This document shows positions 44,418-53,207 of a stretch of DNA of 59,600 nucleotides, piece by piece. The notes beneath the pieces are model-generated. The model made no database searches, was not told the DNA's origin, and was given only the letters and a program-made list of their open reading frames with translations. Positions within the stretch are counted from its first letter, which is position 1; each line of letters starts with the position of its first letter. This DNA is from Veillonella parvula (GTDB lineage Bacteria > Bacillota > Negativicutes > Veillonellales > Veillonellaceae): the NCBI GenBank assembly GCA_947096075.1, contig CAMUQE010000001.1, positions 1 through 59,600 on the forward strand. The letters are read 5' to 3'. The position numbers and the translations under genes were made by a program.

Positions 44418-45731
44418 ATGAAGTCTTATTATATTTATACCTATGGTTGTCAAATGAATACCGCCGATTCTGAGCGCTTATCCCATCAGCTAGAGTCTGT
44501 TGGATATACGCCAACAGAGGAAGTTGAAACTGCAGATTTAATTTTGTTAAATACTTGTGCAGTGCGCGAAAATGCAGAAACTAAAGTTTATGGCCGCATA
44601 GGTGAACTAAAAAGACTGAAACGTAATAATAAAAACTTGATTATCGCCGTTACAGGATGTATGGCTCAAAAAAATCAGGCAGAAATGTTTAAACGAGCTC
44701 CACATATTGATATTGTATTAGGTACTCATAATATTCAACATATTAATGAGATGATTGAAGAGGTACAACGCGGTCACACGCATCAAATCAGCGTAGATAT
44801 GGATAACACTGTATTACCTGAATTAGAAGCAAAACCAAATGGCTCTTTTTATGCATGGGTACCTATTATGAATGGTTGTAATAAATTTTGTACCTATTGT
44901 ATTGTTCCCCATGTACGTGGTAGAGAAATTAGCCGTCCTGTAGAGGCCATTGTTAAAGAGGTTACAGAACTAGGGGCTAAAGGATTTAAAGAAATCACTT
45001 TATTGGGGCAAAATGTAAACTCTTATGGCCTAGATTTTAAAGATGGTACAGATTTTGGTACATTAGTTGATGCTCTTGATGGTATTCCAGGTATAGAACG
45101 TATTCGCTATATGACGAGTCACCCTCAAGATATGAGTAAGTCTATGATAGATGCACTTGGTAGATCTTCTAATATTGTTACGCATTTACATTTACCAATT
45201 CAATCTGGTTCTGACCGTATTCTTAAAAAAATGAACCGCCATTATACGGTGGAGCATTATAAAGAATTGCTTTCTTATTGTCGTGAAAAAATAAAAGATG
45301 TAGTGGTGACTACGGATATCATCGTAGGCTTTCCAGGAGAAACTGAGGAAGATTTTCAAGCTACATTACAGTTATTAAAAGATGTACGCTATGATATGGC
45401 TTATACGTTCATCTACTCTAAGCGTTCTGGGACGCCAGCTGCGACTATGGATGATCAAATTCCTGAAGAGGTTAAGCGTGTTCGTTTACAGACATTGATG
45501 GATGTACAAAATGAAATTTCTTATGAACTAAATAAACCTATGGAAGGACAAGTATTTGATATTATTATAGAGGGACCAAGTCCTCGTGATGAAGATATGT
45601 GGTTCGGTCGTACGTCTGGTAATAAAATGGTTTTATTCCCAAAAGACGAGTCCTTATCAATCGGTCAAACTGTACCAGCTTATATCGATAAAGCTCAAAC
45701 ATGGGTTTGTTATGGTAGTATTTTAAAATAA
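44418..45731 (+). CDS. miaB: tRNA-2-methylthio-N6-isopentenyladenosine synthase
   Basis: This 437-residue radical SAM enzyme adds a methylthio group to i6A37 of tRNA. The N-terminal domain cysteines are in YGCQMN (about 9-14), NTCAVRENAE and TGCMAQ; the radical SAM cluster is CNKFCTYCIVPHVRG (about 154-168). A TRAM domain ends the protein. Its substrate i6A37 is made by MiaA at 52278, and MnmA (54642) modifies U34 of nearby positions in the same class of tRNAs. Confidence 0.97.
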   Translation: MKSYYIYTYGCQMNTADSERLSHQLESVGYTPTEEVETADLILLNTCAVRENAETKVYGRIGELKRLKRNNKNLIIAVTGCMAQKNQAEMFKRAPHIDIVLGTHNIQHINEMIEEVQRGHTHQISVDMDNTVLPELEAKPNGSFYAWVPIMNGCNKFCTYCIVPHVRGREISRPVEAIVKEVTELGAKGFKEITLLGQNVNSYGLDFKDGTDFGTLVDALDGIPGIERIRYMTSHPQDMSKSMIDALGRSSNIVTHLHLPIQSGSDRILKKMNRHYTVEHYKELLSYCREKIKDVVVTTDIIVGFPGETEEDFQATLQLLKDVRYDMAYTFIYSKRSGTPAATMDDQIPEEVKRVRLQTLMDVQNEISYELNKPMEGQVFDIIIEGPSPRDEDMWFGRTSGNKMVLFPKDESLSIGQTVPAYIDKAQTWVCYGSILK

Positions 45732-45753
45732 ACGATTAGAATTAAAAAGAACT

Positions 45754-45835
45754 CGTCACTATTATGTTAACTCTAAGGTTAGATTTTTTATCTAAAATTA
45801 GTGTGTCAAACATATGGTGACGATGTGCTTTTTTT
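45754..45835 (+). terminator. Long stem-loop terminator after miaB
   Basis: CGTCAC (45754-45759) and GTGACG (45817-45822) form an outer stem with inner ATGTT/AACAT pairing, and TTAGAT and ATCTAA form a hairpin inside. Seven T follow at 45829-45835. It is unusually long for an intrinsic terminator but has the T run. Confidence 0.65.
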
Positions 45836-45863
45836 ATCATAGATACTGATTAGAAATCATGTG

Positions 45864-45872
45864 TGTTATAAT
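45864..45872 (+). promoter_or_regulatory. Extended -10 promoter for the LCM methyltransferase gene
   Basis: TGTTATAAT is a perfect extended -10 (TGnTATAAT). No good -35 is seen, which fits an extended -10 promoter. The start codon is 90 bases downstream, and a small hairpin (CTTTCAT/ATGAAG, about 45905-45921) lies in the leader. Confidence 0.6.
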
Positions 45873-45961
45873 AATAGAATAATATAAAAGTTGTATATTG
45901 ATGACTTTCATAGGTATGAAGACCATTTAGATATCATATTTTCTATAAAGAAGGTGTAACT

Positions 45962-46762
45962 ATGAATTTAGATTTAAACGCTGTAGGCGAAACGGCATTA
46001 TTGACACTATATGCGAGAGCAAAAGATTACGAGTCTGTACAATCCGTATTGAAGGATAAAAAATCCTGGGAGATTATAAATCAGATTGAGTATGATTTTG
46101 ATCAATTTAAAGATGTTAAGATGTCCTATTATGGTATTTTAGGACGGGCTAAAGTTATCGATAATGAGATACGAAAGTTTATATCTCTTTATCCAGATTG
46201 TATCGTCGTATCATTAGGTGCCGGTTTAGATACTATGTTTTATCGAGTCGACAACGGTTATATTGATCGGTATAATATCGATTTTGCCGGAGTAATTGAG
46301 GCACGTTCACAATTTTTTGAGCCTCATGAACGAGTACATAACGTAGTGAGCTCTATAACTGATGAATTGTGGACTAAAAATATTGAGATAAATGGCCGAA
46401 AACTATTGCTTGTTAGTGAAGGGGTAGTTATGTATCTTACACTGGATGAAATGAAGCAATTCTTAGGATTACTGACTGATTCTTTTGAAGAATTTACCTT
46501 ATATCTTGATATGATTTCTCCTTACGTGGCAAAACGTAGTAAACAACATGATATGCTCAGTAAAATGGATGTTACTTTTCAATGGGGAACTAAGGATGGT
46601 CATGAAATTGTAGATATGAATCCTAAACTTAAACAAACTGCACTGATTAATTTTACAGGAAGTATGTTGTCCTTAGCGCCTATTATTTATAAATTGTTGT
46701 ATCCGTTCATATATTTGTTCAATAACCGCATGGGTATATACGAATATAAGCGGAATCTGTGA
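45962..46762 (+). CDS. Class I SAM-dependent methyltransferase, LCM family
   Basis: This 266-residue protein resembles the leucine carboxyl methyltransferase (COG3315) family. VVSLGAGLDTMFYRVDNG (about 81-98) is the SAM-binding motif, and LLVSEGVVMYLTLDEMKQFL (about 143-162) is the second family motif. Members methylate small molecules or proteins, but targets in bacteria are mostly unknown. AAGGTGT lies 6-7 bases upstream. It has its own promoter and terminator-bounded context, so it is not clearly tied to mutS downstream. Confidence 0.82.
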   Translation: MNLDLNAVGETALLTLYARAKDYESVQSVLKDKKSWEIINQIEYDFDQFKDVKMSYYGILGRAKVIDNEIRKFISLYPDCIVVSLGAGLDTMFYRVDNGYIDRYNIDFAGVIEARSQFFEPHERVHNVVSSITDELWTKNIEINGRKLLLVSEGVVMYLTLDEMKQFLGLLTDSFEEFTLYLDMISPYVAKRSKQHDMLSKMDVTFQWGTKDGHEIVDMNPKLKQTALINFTGSMLSLAPIIYKLLYPFIYLFNNRMGIYEYKRNL

Positions 46763-46788
46763 TATGACTCATAATATATGAGGTGAAA

Positions 46789-49422
46789 ATGAGTAAAAAG
46801 CAAACACCTATGATGGAACAGTATTTAGATATTAAATCTAGATACTCTGAAGAATTACTGTTCTTTCGCTTAGGTGACTTTTATGAATTATTTAATGATG
46901 ATGCTTTAGTTGCATCTCGTGAACTTAATATTACCTTAACAGGTCGACCTACAGGAGATGAGGAACGCACACCGATGTGTGGCGTTCCTTTTCATGCTGC
47001 TGAAAGCTATATAGAAACGCTTGTAAAAAAAGGATATAAGGTTGCTATTTGTGAACAATTAGAAGATCCTAAAGCAGTTAAAGGTATTGTTAAGCGCGAT
47101 GTTATTAAAGTTGTTACTCCTGGTACAGTAATGACAGAAAATGGCAACGATGCACGGTCAAATAACTTTTTATCATTATTTTATATGGTAAAAGATGCGT
47201 GGATTCTTGTGTTTTCCGATGTATCTACAGGAGAAGTTATTTGGCATCGCATTACAAATTGTGAAAAACGTAGTGATATGTATGATGCACTCAGCATGTA
47301 TCGACCAAGTGAAATCATATTGCCTGAAGGAACGATATTACCACAAGATATTCGAGATTTTATTGAAAATCAATTTAGTAATGTCGTATTTTCTCCTTTT
47401 TCTACATACTATACACAGCGTGAAGTAGCTGAAAAAGCTGTCACTCACTTTGGTGATTTAGGCCTTATGGAAGAGGATGTATGGGAAGCTTTAGGTTATA
47501 TGCTTTTATATTTAGAAGATATAATTAAGTCTGAAATTTCTCATATCAACTATGTACATCAATTAAGTGTAGGTAATCGCCTCATTCTTGATACATCTTC
47601 TTTGCGTCACCTTGAAATTACACACAATTTACGTGATGGTGGTCAAAAAGGTACTTTACTTGATGTGCTAGATCGTACCTTGACACCAATGGGAGCACGC
47701 CTTTTAAAACAATGGCTTGAAAGCCCGTTAACTGATGTAAATCAAATTCAACGTCGCCAAGCGGCCGTGGCAGAACTCATTACACGCGGTGCTGAACGCT
47801 CTCATATTCGTAGCTTTTTAGATTGTATTTACGATTTTGAACGCATTGTAGGTCGTGTTGAAACCGGATCGGTATCTCCAAGAGATTTAACAGCACTTCG
47901 TGAATCATTAGCAGTTTTACCGGATATTAAGAATGTATTAAGTACATCTTCAAGTTTAGCTTTAACGTCGATTAATGAACGCATTCAAGATCATAAAGAT
48001 ATTTATGACTTATTATGTCGTGCTATTGCAGAGCAACCAGCGTTGACATTAAAAGATGGTCGAGTTATTAAAGATGGCTTTAATGCTGATTTAGATGAGC
48101 TACGTTCTTTAGCGACTAATAGCGAGCAATGGCTTGCCAAGATGGAAGCGGATATTAAAGAAGCTACAGGGCTTTCAAAAATTAAGACTGGTTATAATAA
48201 AGTGTTTGGTTACTATTTTGAAGTATCACATAGTAAATCAGAACAAGTGCCAGACTATTTTATTCGAAAACAAACCTTGGCCAATGCTGAACGTTATATT
48301 ACACCTGAGTTGAAAGAGTTTGAAATTAAAATTCTCAGTGCAAAAGATAAAATTATTGCGTTGGAGCACGAACTATATCAACAATTGCGTAATGATATTA
48401 AACTGGTTATCAAAGAGGTACAAGAAACGGCTCGTGCCCTTGCAGACCTTGATGTATTATGCTCATTAGCATTAGTCGGATACGAAGAAAACTATATTTG
48501 TCCAACTATTGTTATGAATGGTCAAATCAATATTCGCGATGGTCGCCATCCGGTTATTGAAAAGTTTTTAAAACGAGAGGTGTTCGTACCAAATGATATT
48601 GTTCTAAATCATGATGATGAGGAATTCTTACTCATTACAGGCCCTAATATGGCAGGTAAATCTACTTACATGCGTCAAGCTGCTATTTTAATGATTATGG
48701 CACAGATTGGTTCCTTTATTCCCGCTCGTGAGGCCTCTATCTCTCCTGTAGATCGTATTTTTACACGTGTTGGTGCTAGTGATGATATTTCTACTGGTCA
48801 AAGTACGTTCATGGTGGAAATGAAAGAGGTAGCTTATATCTTAGAGAATGCTACTCACAATAGCTTGATTATTCTTGATGAAATTGGTCGGGGGACGAGT
48901 ACCTTTGATGGCTTAAGTATTGCACAAGCCGTAGTGGAACATATTTGTAAGCACATTCATAGCAAGACTTTATTTGCAACGCACTACCATGAATTGATTT
49001 GCTTAGAAGAAAACTATAGTAAATTAAAAAATTATACAGTAGCTGTTAAAGAAAAAGGGAAAGATGTTGCCTTTTTGCGCCGTATCATCAAAGGTGGTGC
49101 TGATCGCAGTTATGGTATTCACGTAGCTAGACTGGCAGGCCTACCTAATTCTGTATTAAAACGAGCTGAAGTGATTTTGGAATCGTTGGAAGATCAAAGT
49201 CACGATGCAAGTGACTTAAATAATCGAGTTATGGGGGCTCAACTTACTAATGTAGCAAAACCAGCTGTTAAGCAAGTTAGTGATTCCCCACTAGGAAATT
49301 TATTTACACATTCCGTAGTAGATAGCTTATTGGAAGTCGATGTAATGAGCATGACTCCAATTGAAGCATTAAATAAATTATATGAACTACAAGAGGAGGC
49401 TCGTAAAGGAGGTGGGAAATAA
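46789..49422 (+). CDS. mutS: DNA mismatch repair protein MutS
   Basis: This 877-residue ATPase recognises mismatches. The N-terminal mismatch-binding motif FFRLGDFYELF (Phe-x-Glu-type wedge) is near residue 24, connector and lever domains follow, and the ATPase has GPNMAGKSTYMRQ (Walker A, about 615-627) and DEIGRGTSTFDG (Walker B). Start is ATG 46789, five bases after GAGGTG, which an upstream GTG (46783) would overlap. It meets mutL with TAATG overlap. Confidence 0.97.
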   Translation: MSKKQTPMMEQYLDIKSRYSEELLFFRLGDFYELFNDDALVASRELNITLTGRPTGDEERTPMCGVPFHAAESYIETLVKKGYKVAICEQLEDPKAVKGIVKRDVIKVVTPGTVMTENGNDARSNNFLSLFYMVKDAWILVFSDVSTGEVIWHRITNCEKRSDMYDALSMYRPSEIILPEGTILPQDIRDFIENQFSNVVFSPFSTYYTQREVAEKAVTHFGDLGLMEEDVWEALGYMLLYLEDIIKSEISHINYVHQLSVGNRLILDTSSLRHLEITHNLRDGGQKGTLLDVLDRTLTPMGARLLKQWLESPLTDVNQIQRRQAAVAELITRGAERSHIRSFLDCIYDFERIVGRVETGSVSPRDLTALRESLAVLPDIKNVLSTSSSLALTSINERIQDHKDIYDLLCRAIAEQPALTLKDGRVIKDGFNADLDELRSLATNSEQWLAKMEADIKEATGLSKIKTGYNKVFGYYFEVSHSKSEQVPDYFIRKQTLANAERYITPELKEFEIKILSAKDKIIALEHELYQQLRNDIKLVIKEVQETARALADLDVLCSLALVGYEENYICPTIVMNGQINIRDGRHPVIEKFLKREVFVPNDIVLNHDDEEFLLITGPNMAGKSTYMRQAAILMIMAQIGSFIPAREASISPVDRIFTRVGASDDISTGQSTFMVEMKEVAYILENATHNSLIILDEIGRGTSTFDGLSIAQAVVEHICKHIHSKTLFATHYHELICLEENYSKLKNYTVAVKEKGKDVAFLRRIIKGGADRSYGIHVARLAGLPNSVLKRAEVILESLEDQSHDASDLNNRVMGAQLTNVAKPAVKQVSDSPLGNLFTHSVVDSLLEVDVMSMTPIEALNKLYELQEEARKGGGK

Positions 49423-51467
49423 TGGCAACCATTCATGTATTGGATGAAACGACAATCAATAAAATAGCTGCCGGTGAAGTCGTTGAACGTCCCGCATCAG
49501 TTATTAAAGAGCTCATAGAAAACTCTATTGATGCGTCAGCTACCAATATAGAGATTGAAATCGGTGATGGCGGTGTAGCATACATGCGTATTACCGATAA
49601 TGGCATTGGTATGACGGAAGAGGATGCTCGCTTGGCGATTCTACGTCATGCAACCTCTAAGATTCAACAAGTAGAGGACCTCTTTGATATTGCGTCCCTA
49701 GGCTTCCGTGGGGAGGCCTTGGCTAGTATTGCCTCTGTATCTCATTTCTCTTTAATCACTCGTAAAGCAGACTCTGACTTGGGAACTCGTATTACTGTTG
49801 ATGGAGGCACTTTTACCGATTGTATTCCTTATGGTGCGGCACCAGGTACGACTATCGAAATTCGAGATTTGTTTTATAATACGCCGGCTCGTCGTAAATT
49901 CTTAAAAACTGAGCGTACAGAAGCCTCTAAGATTCAAGATATCGTGGGGAAATTAGCACTAAGTAATCCACATATCTCTTTTAAGCTTATCGTCGATGAT
50001 CGGGTGTCAATTATTACACCAGGAAATGGTAATATTAGTGATACTGTAGCTTCATTATACGGATATAAAACCAAGGATGATATTTTTACAGTTGCCTATG
50101 AAAGTGACTCCATTTATATCGATGGCGTAGTGAGTAAGCCGACACTTCTTAAAAGCACAAGGATATGGCAGACCATCATCGTCAATAATCGAGTGATTTC
50201 TGATAAAACTATAATGAAGGCTATCGATAATGCATACCATGCACTTTTACCGAAAAATGGTCATCCTTTGGTGGTATTAAATATTACTGTGCCTGCGGGA
50301 ATGGTTGATATAAACGTACATCCTCGCAAGAGTGAAGTTAAATTCTCAGATGATAAGATTATATTTAAAGCCGTTTATCACGGTATCTTAAATGCTCTAA
50401 ATAATCCACTCCATGAGAGATACGAACGAGAGTCATCATCTTATATGACTGGTACAGCTGCTAATATATCTGATGATAATGGTAATACTACTGATAGTAG
50501 TAACAGTAGTATAAATAATAGTTTTAGTTCTGATAGAACATCCTTACATGGTAATAGCACTTATGATTCTTACAGAGCACCTTCTGCTGTACATGATGAG
50601 ATGCAGTCTGCAGAACATATAGCCACAGCTATAGATTATGATAAAGTCTTTGGTGGACGCCGTACAAAAGGCTATGAAGTTTTGCGCGATAAAACTTCAC
50701 AGTTTGTGGAGAATCTCAAAACTAAGGGGTATACACCACCTGCACCAAAGACAACTTATGAACAATCATCCTTTATAGATGAAAGTTTTGACGCTGTTCC
50801 TAAGGAATATACTAGTTATACTAAAGAGGATATAGAACGTTTTAAATCTTTATCTCATGACATCCGTGAACAAGATGTGGAGGAACGGACAATTCAAAAC
50901 TCTGGCTTCCTACCTATGGGCCAAGTTGCGTCTTGTTATATATTAGCTAAAAAAGGTGATGATCTGTATATCATAGATCAACATGCGGCGCATGAGCGTG
51001 TGCGTTATGATAAGTTGTGTAAATCTTCTGAATCGATTCCTATGCAATCTATTTTGGTTCCTCAATATAATGAGGCCACAGATGATGAAATGAATTTAGT
51101 AGAGGAAGAACGAGAAACATTACTTGATCTTGGCTTTGATGTAGAATTGGGTGGTCCTACTAAAATAAAACTTGTGGGAGCCCCTGTAGATTTAGTAGAG
51201 TCAAAAGCATTTGAAATTCTCCAATATGTATTTTCTTACTTACATGATCATCAACAACCTACTAAGGCTCAATTACGACATGAAATGTTAGCCTATGCAT
51301 CTTGTAGAGGAGCCATCAAGGCAGGTCATAATTTAAATATGTATCAAATGACTACCTTAATTGAGGACTTATTTAATACCGAAAAACCATATGTATGTCC
51401 TCATGGTCGTCCTACGATAATAAAATTTACGCCTGATGAATTAGGTAAATTATTCTTACGGTCTTAA
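49422..51467 (+). CDS. mutL: DNA mismatch repair protein MutL
   Basis: This 681-residue GHKL ATPase/endonuclease acts with MutS. The N-terminal domain has ITDNGIGMTEEDA and RGEAL motifs (about 58-105), and the middle linker (about 345-440) is Ser/Asn rich and repetitive. The C-terminal endonuclease site reads DQHAAHERVRYDK, where the consensus DQHAx2Ex4E ends in Asp instead of Glu, and CPHGRP is intact near the end. It is separated by 1 base from the next gene. Confidence 0.96.
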   Translation: MATIHVLDETTINKIAAGEVVERPASVIKELIENSIDASATNIEIEIGDGGVAYMRITDNGIGMTEEDARLAILRHATSKIQQVEDLFDIASLGFRGEALASIASVSHFSLITRKADSDLGTRITVDGGTFTDCIPYGAAPGTTIEIRDLFYNTPARRKFLKTERTEASKIQDIVGKLALSNPHISFKLIVDDRVSIITPGNGNISDTVASLYGYKTKDDIFTVAYESDSIYIDGVVSKPTLLKSTRIWQTIIVNNRVISDKTIMKAIDNAYHALLPKNGHPLVVLNITVPAGMVDINVHPRKSEVKFSDDKIIFKAVYHGILNALNNPLHERYERESSSYMTGTAANISDDNGNTTDSSNSSINNSFSSDRTSLHGNSTYDSYRAPSAVHDEMQSAEHIATAIDYDKVFGGRRTKGYEVLRDKTSQFVENLKTKGYTPPAPKTTYEQSSFIDESFDAVPKEYTSYTKEDIERFKSLSHDIREQDVEERTIQNSGFLPMGQVASCYILAKKGDDLYIIDQHAAHERVRYDKLCKSSESIPMQSILVPQYNEATDDEMNLVEEERETLLDLGFDVELGGPTKIKLVGAPVDLVESKAFEILQYVFSYLHDHQQPTKAQLRHEMLAYASCRGAIKAGHNLNMYQMTTLIEDLFNTEKPYVCPHGRPTIIKFTPDELGKLFLRS

Positions 51468-51468
51468 T

Positions 51469-52281
51469 ATGAATATATTAACTACAGCTCAAAAATCTAA
51501 TGAGGCCATTCAAGAGGAAGCCAAAGCTTTGGCTTCCTCTATGCATATGACCTATATAAAACGAGGTAAAACATCGATACCAGCCTTATTCTCTAAGTAT
51601 CAATGCGAATATATTGCGGTTCTTGCCGGTTCTGGATTAACGATTCATTTTCCAGAAAATCAACAACATACCTTTCATTTGTCTATGGCTCAATTGCGTA
51701 TACTACGTTTACAGCGTGGAGAAGGGGAGCATTTAGTTAATGCTATTCAGACAATACTAAATGCTAATGAAATAAGTGATAAAGAAGAATTTTCGTTTCT
51801 TGATTGTACAATTGGCCTTGGTAGTGACAGTATTGTCGTGAGCTATGCTTTTCCTCAGGCTCAAATAAAAGGCCTAGAAGGGTCTTTCCCTATATGGCTT
51901 GCCACATCGTATGGTTTAGCTCATTATTCTCATAATGTGAAAAGTGTGACGGACGCATTACGTCGTATTGAGGTAAGTCATGATACCTTTGAAAATTATC
52001 TATCTAATTTACCAGATGGTAGTATAGATATTATTTATTTTGACCCCATGTTCGAAGTACCTGTAGAGGATAGTCCTCAATTTAAACCACTTCGTGGACA
52101 TACTGTGGAAAGTCATATTGATGATACAATCATGGAGGAGGCTATGCGTGCTGCCTTGTGTGGTGTTATCATTAAAGAACGACCGTTTAGTTCTGTTTTT
52201 CAGAAGTATCCACCTCATCAATGGGTGGGCGGAAGATATAGCCGCATAGGCTATGGTGTATATATGAAGGAGTTATTGTGA
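51469..52281 (+). CDS. RsmJ-like SAM-dependent rRNA methyltransferase
   Basis: This 270-residue protein has a SAM fold with FLDCTIGLGSDSIV (about 108-121) and the IIYFDPMFEVPV motif (about 185-196), like the DPMFP motif of RsmJ, which methylates G1516 of 16S rRNA in E. coli. The N-terminal segment differs from the E. coli protein, so the target is inferred. A 28-bp perfect palindrome lies within codons 15-24. It overlaps miaA by 4 bases. Confidence 0.8.
   Translation: MNILTTAQKSNEAIQEEAKALASSMHMTYIKRGKTSIPALFSKYQCEYIAVLAGSGLTIHFPENQQHTFHLSMAQLRILRLQRGEGEHLVNAIQTILNANEISDKEEFSFLDCTIGLGSDSIVVSYAFPQAQIKGLEGSFPIWLATSYGLAHYSHNVKSVTDALRRIEVSHDTFENYLSNLPDGSIDIIYFDPMFEVPVEDSPQFKPLRGHTVESHIDDTIMEEAMRAALCGVIIKERPFSSVFQKYPPHQWVGGRYSRIGYGVYMKELL
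51513..51540 (+). repeat. 28-bp perfect palindrome in the RsmJ-like gene
   Basis: The half-site AGAGGAAGCCAAAG is followed directly by its exact inverse complement, with no spacer and a HindIII core AAGCTT. It lies 45 bases after the mutL stop, inside coding sequence, and no T run follows. It would form a strong mRNA hairpin just after the start codon. Confidence 0.9.
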
Positions 52282-53207
52282 ATCCCTTAATTACCATCGT
52301 TGGACCTACAGCGGTAGGCAAAACAGAACTTACCTTGGACTTAGCAGAACAGCTGCATGCTGAGGTTATTTCTGGTGATGCTTACCAGGTATATAAACAA
52401 CTTAATATTGGTACCGCTAAACCATCGCTAGATGAACTTAATCGGGTGAAACATCATCTCATCGATATACTGGAACCAAATGACTCATATTCGGTATCTA
52501 TTTTTCAAGATCAAGCCAAAGAAATAATAGCAAGATTAAAAGATAGAAATATTCTTCCTATTCTGTCTGGTGGTACAGGGCTTTATGTTCAATCATTATT
52601 GGAGAACTATAACTTTAATGATGTTAAGCCTGATGAAAGTTTACGAGCAGAACTAGATGAGCTATATAATACCAAAGGTATTGAAGGCTTACGAGAATAT
52701 GCTTTTACTTTAGGAACAGAACATAATATAGAAATTCAATATAGTGATAAGCATCGCTTATATCGAGCTATTGAGATCTTGCACTATGGTGATGTAGATT
52801 CGTTACGAAATCAAACTAAAGCTGGTTTATCTTATAAAGGGCCTGTTATCGGTCTCATGAGAGACCGTGATAAACTATATGAGCGCATCAATTTACGGGT
52901 TGATATGATGTTTGATGCAGGCTTGGTTGAAGAAGTGGAACAACTCATAAAATCCGGTGTGAAGCCAGATTGCCAAGCATTTAAAGGTATTGGCTATAAA
53001 GAAGTTGTAGACTATATAAATGGCAGTATAACATTAGATGAATGTAGAGATTTGATCAAGAAAAACACGCGTCATTTTGCGAAGCGCCAAATCACTTGGT
53101 ATAAGCGCATGCCATATATTGAATGGATTCATATTGATAATAATACATCTAAAGATTTTATATTTAATAAAGCTATGGAATTAATTCGTAGAGAAGGATT
53201 AGCATGA
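52278..53207 (+). CDS. miaA: tRNA dimethylallyltransferase
   Basis: This 309-residue enzyme prenylates A37 of tRNAs reading U-starting codons, providing the substrate of MiaB. The P-loop GPTAVGKTEL (about 8-17), GDAYQVYKQLNIGTAKPS and the GGTGLYVQSLL block are characteristic. It starts with GTG at 52278 (overlapping the RsmJ-like stop) and overlaps the following lyase gene by 4 bases. The mutL-miaA order is common. Confidence 0.96.
   Translation: MNPLITIVGPTAVGKTELTLDLAEQLHAEVISGDAYQVYKQLNIGTAKPSLDELNRVKHHLIDILEPNDSYSVSIFQDQAKEIIARLKDRNILPILSGGTGLYVQSLLENYNFNDVKPDESLRAELDELYNTKGIEGLREYAFTLGTEHNIEIQYSDKHRLYRAIEILHYGDVDSLRNQTKAGLSYKGPVIGLMRDRDKLYERINLRVDMMFDAGLVEEVEQLIKSGVKPDCQAFKGIGYKEVVDYINGSITLDECRDLIKKNTRHFAKRQITWYKRMPYIEWIHIDNNTSKDFIFNKAMELIRREGLA

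Noticed and set aside
50460..50540. A simple-sequence or phase-variable repeat in the mutL linker
   Set aside because: The Ser/Asn/Asp-rich stretch is degenerate (GATAGTAGTAACAGTAG-like), not a uniform tract, and MutL linkers are normally low complexity.
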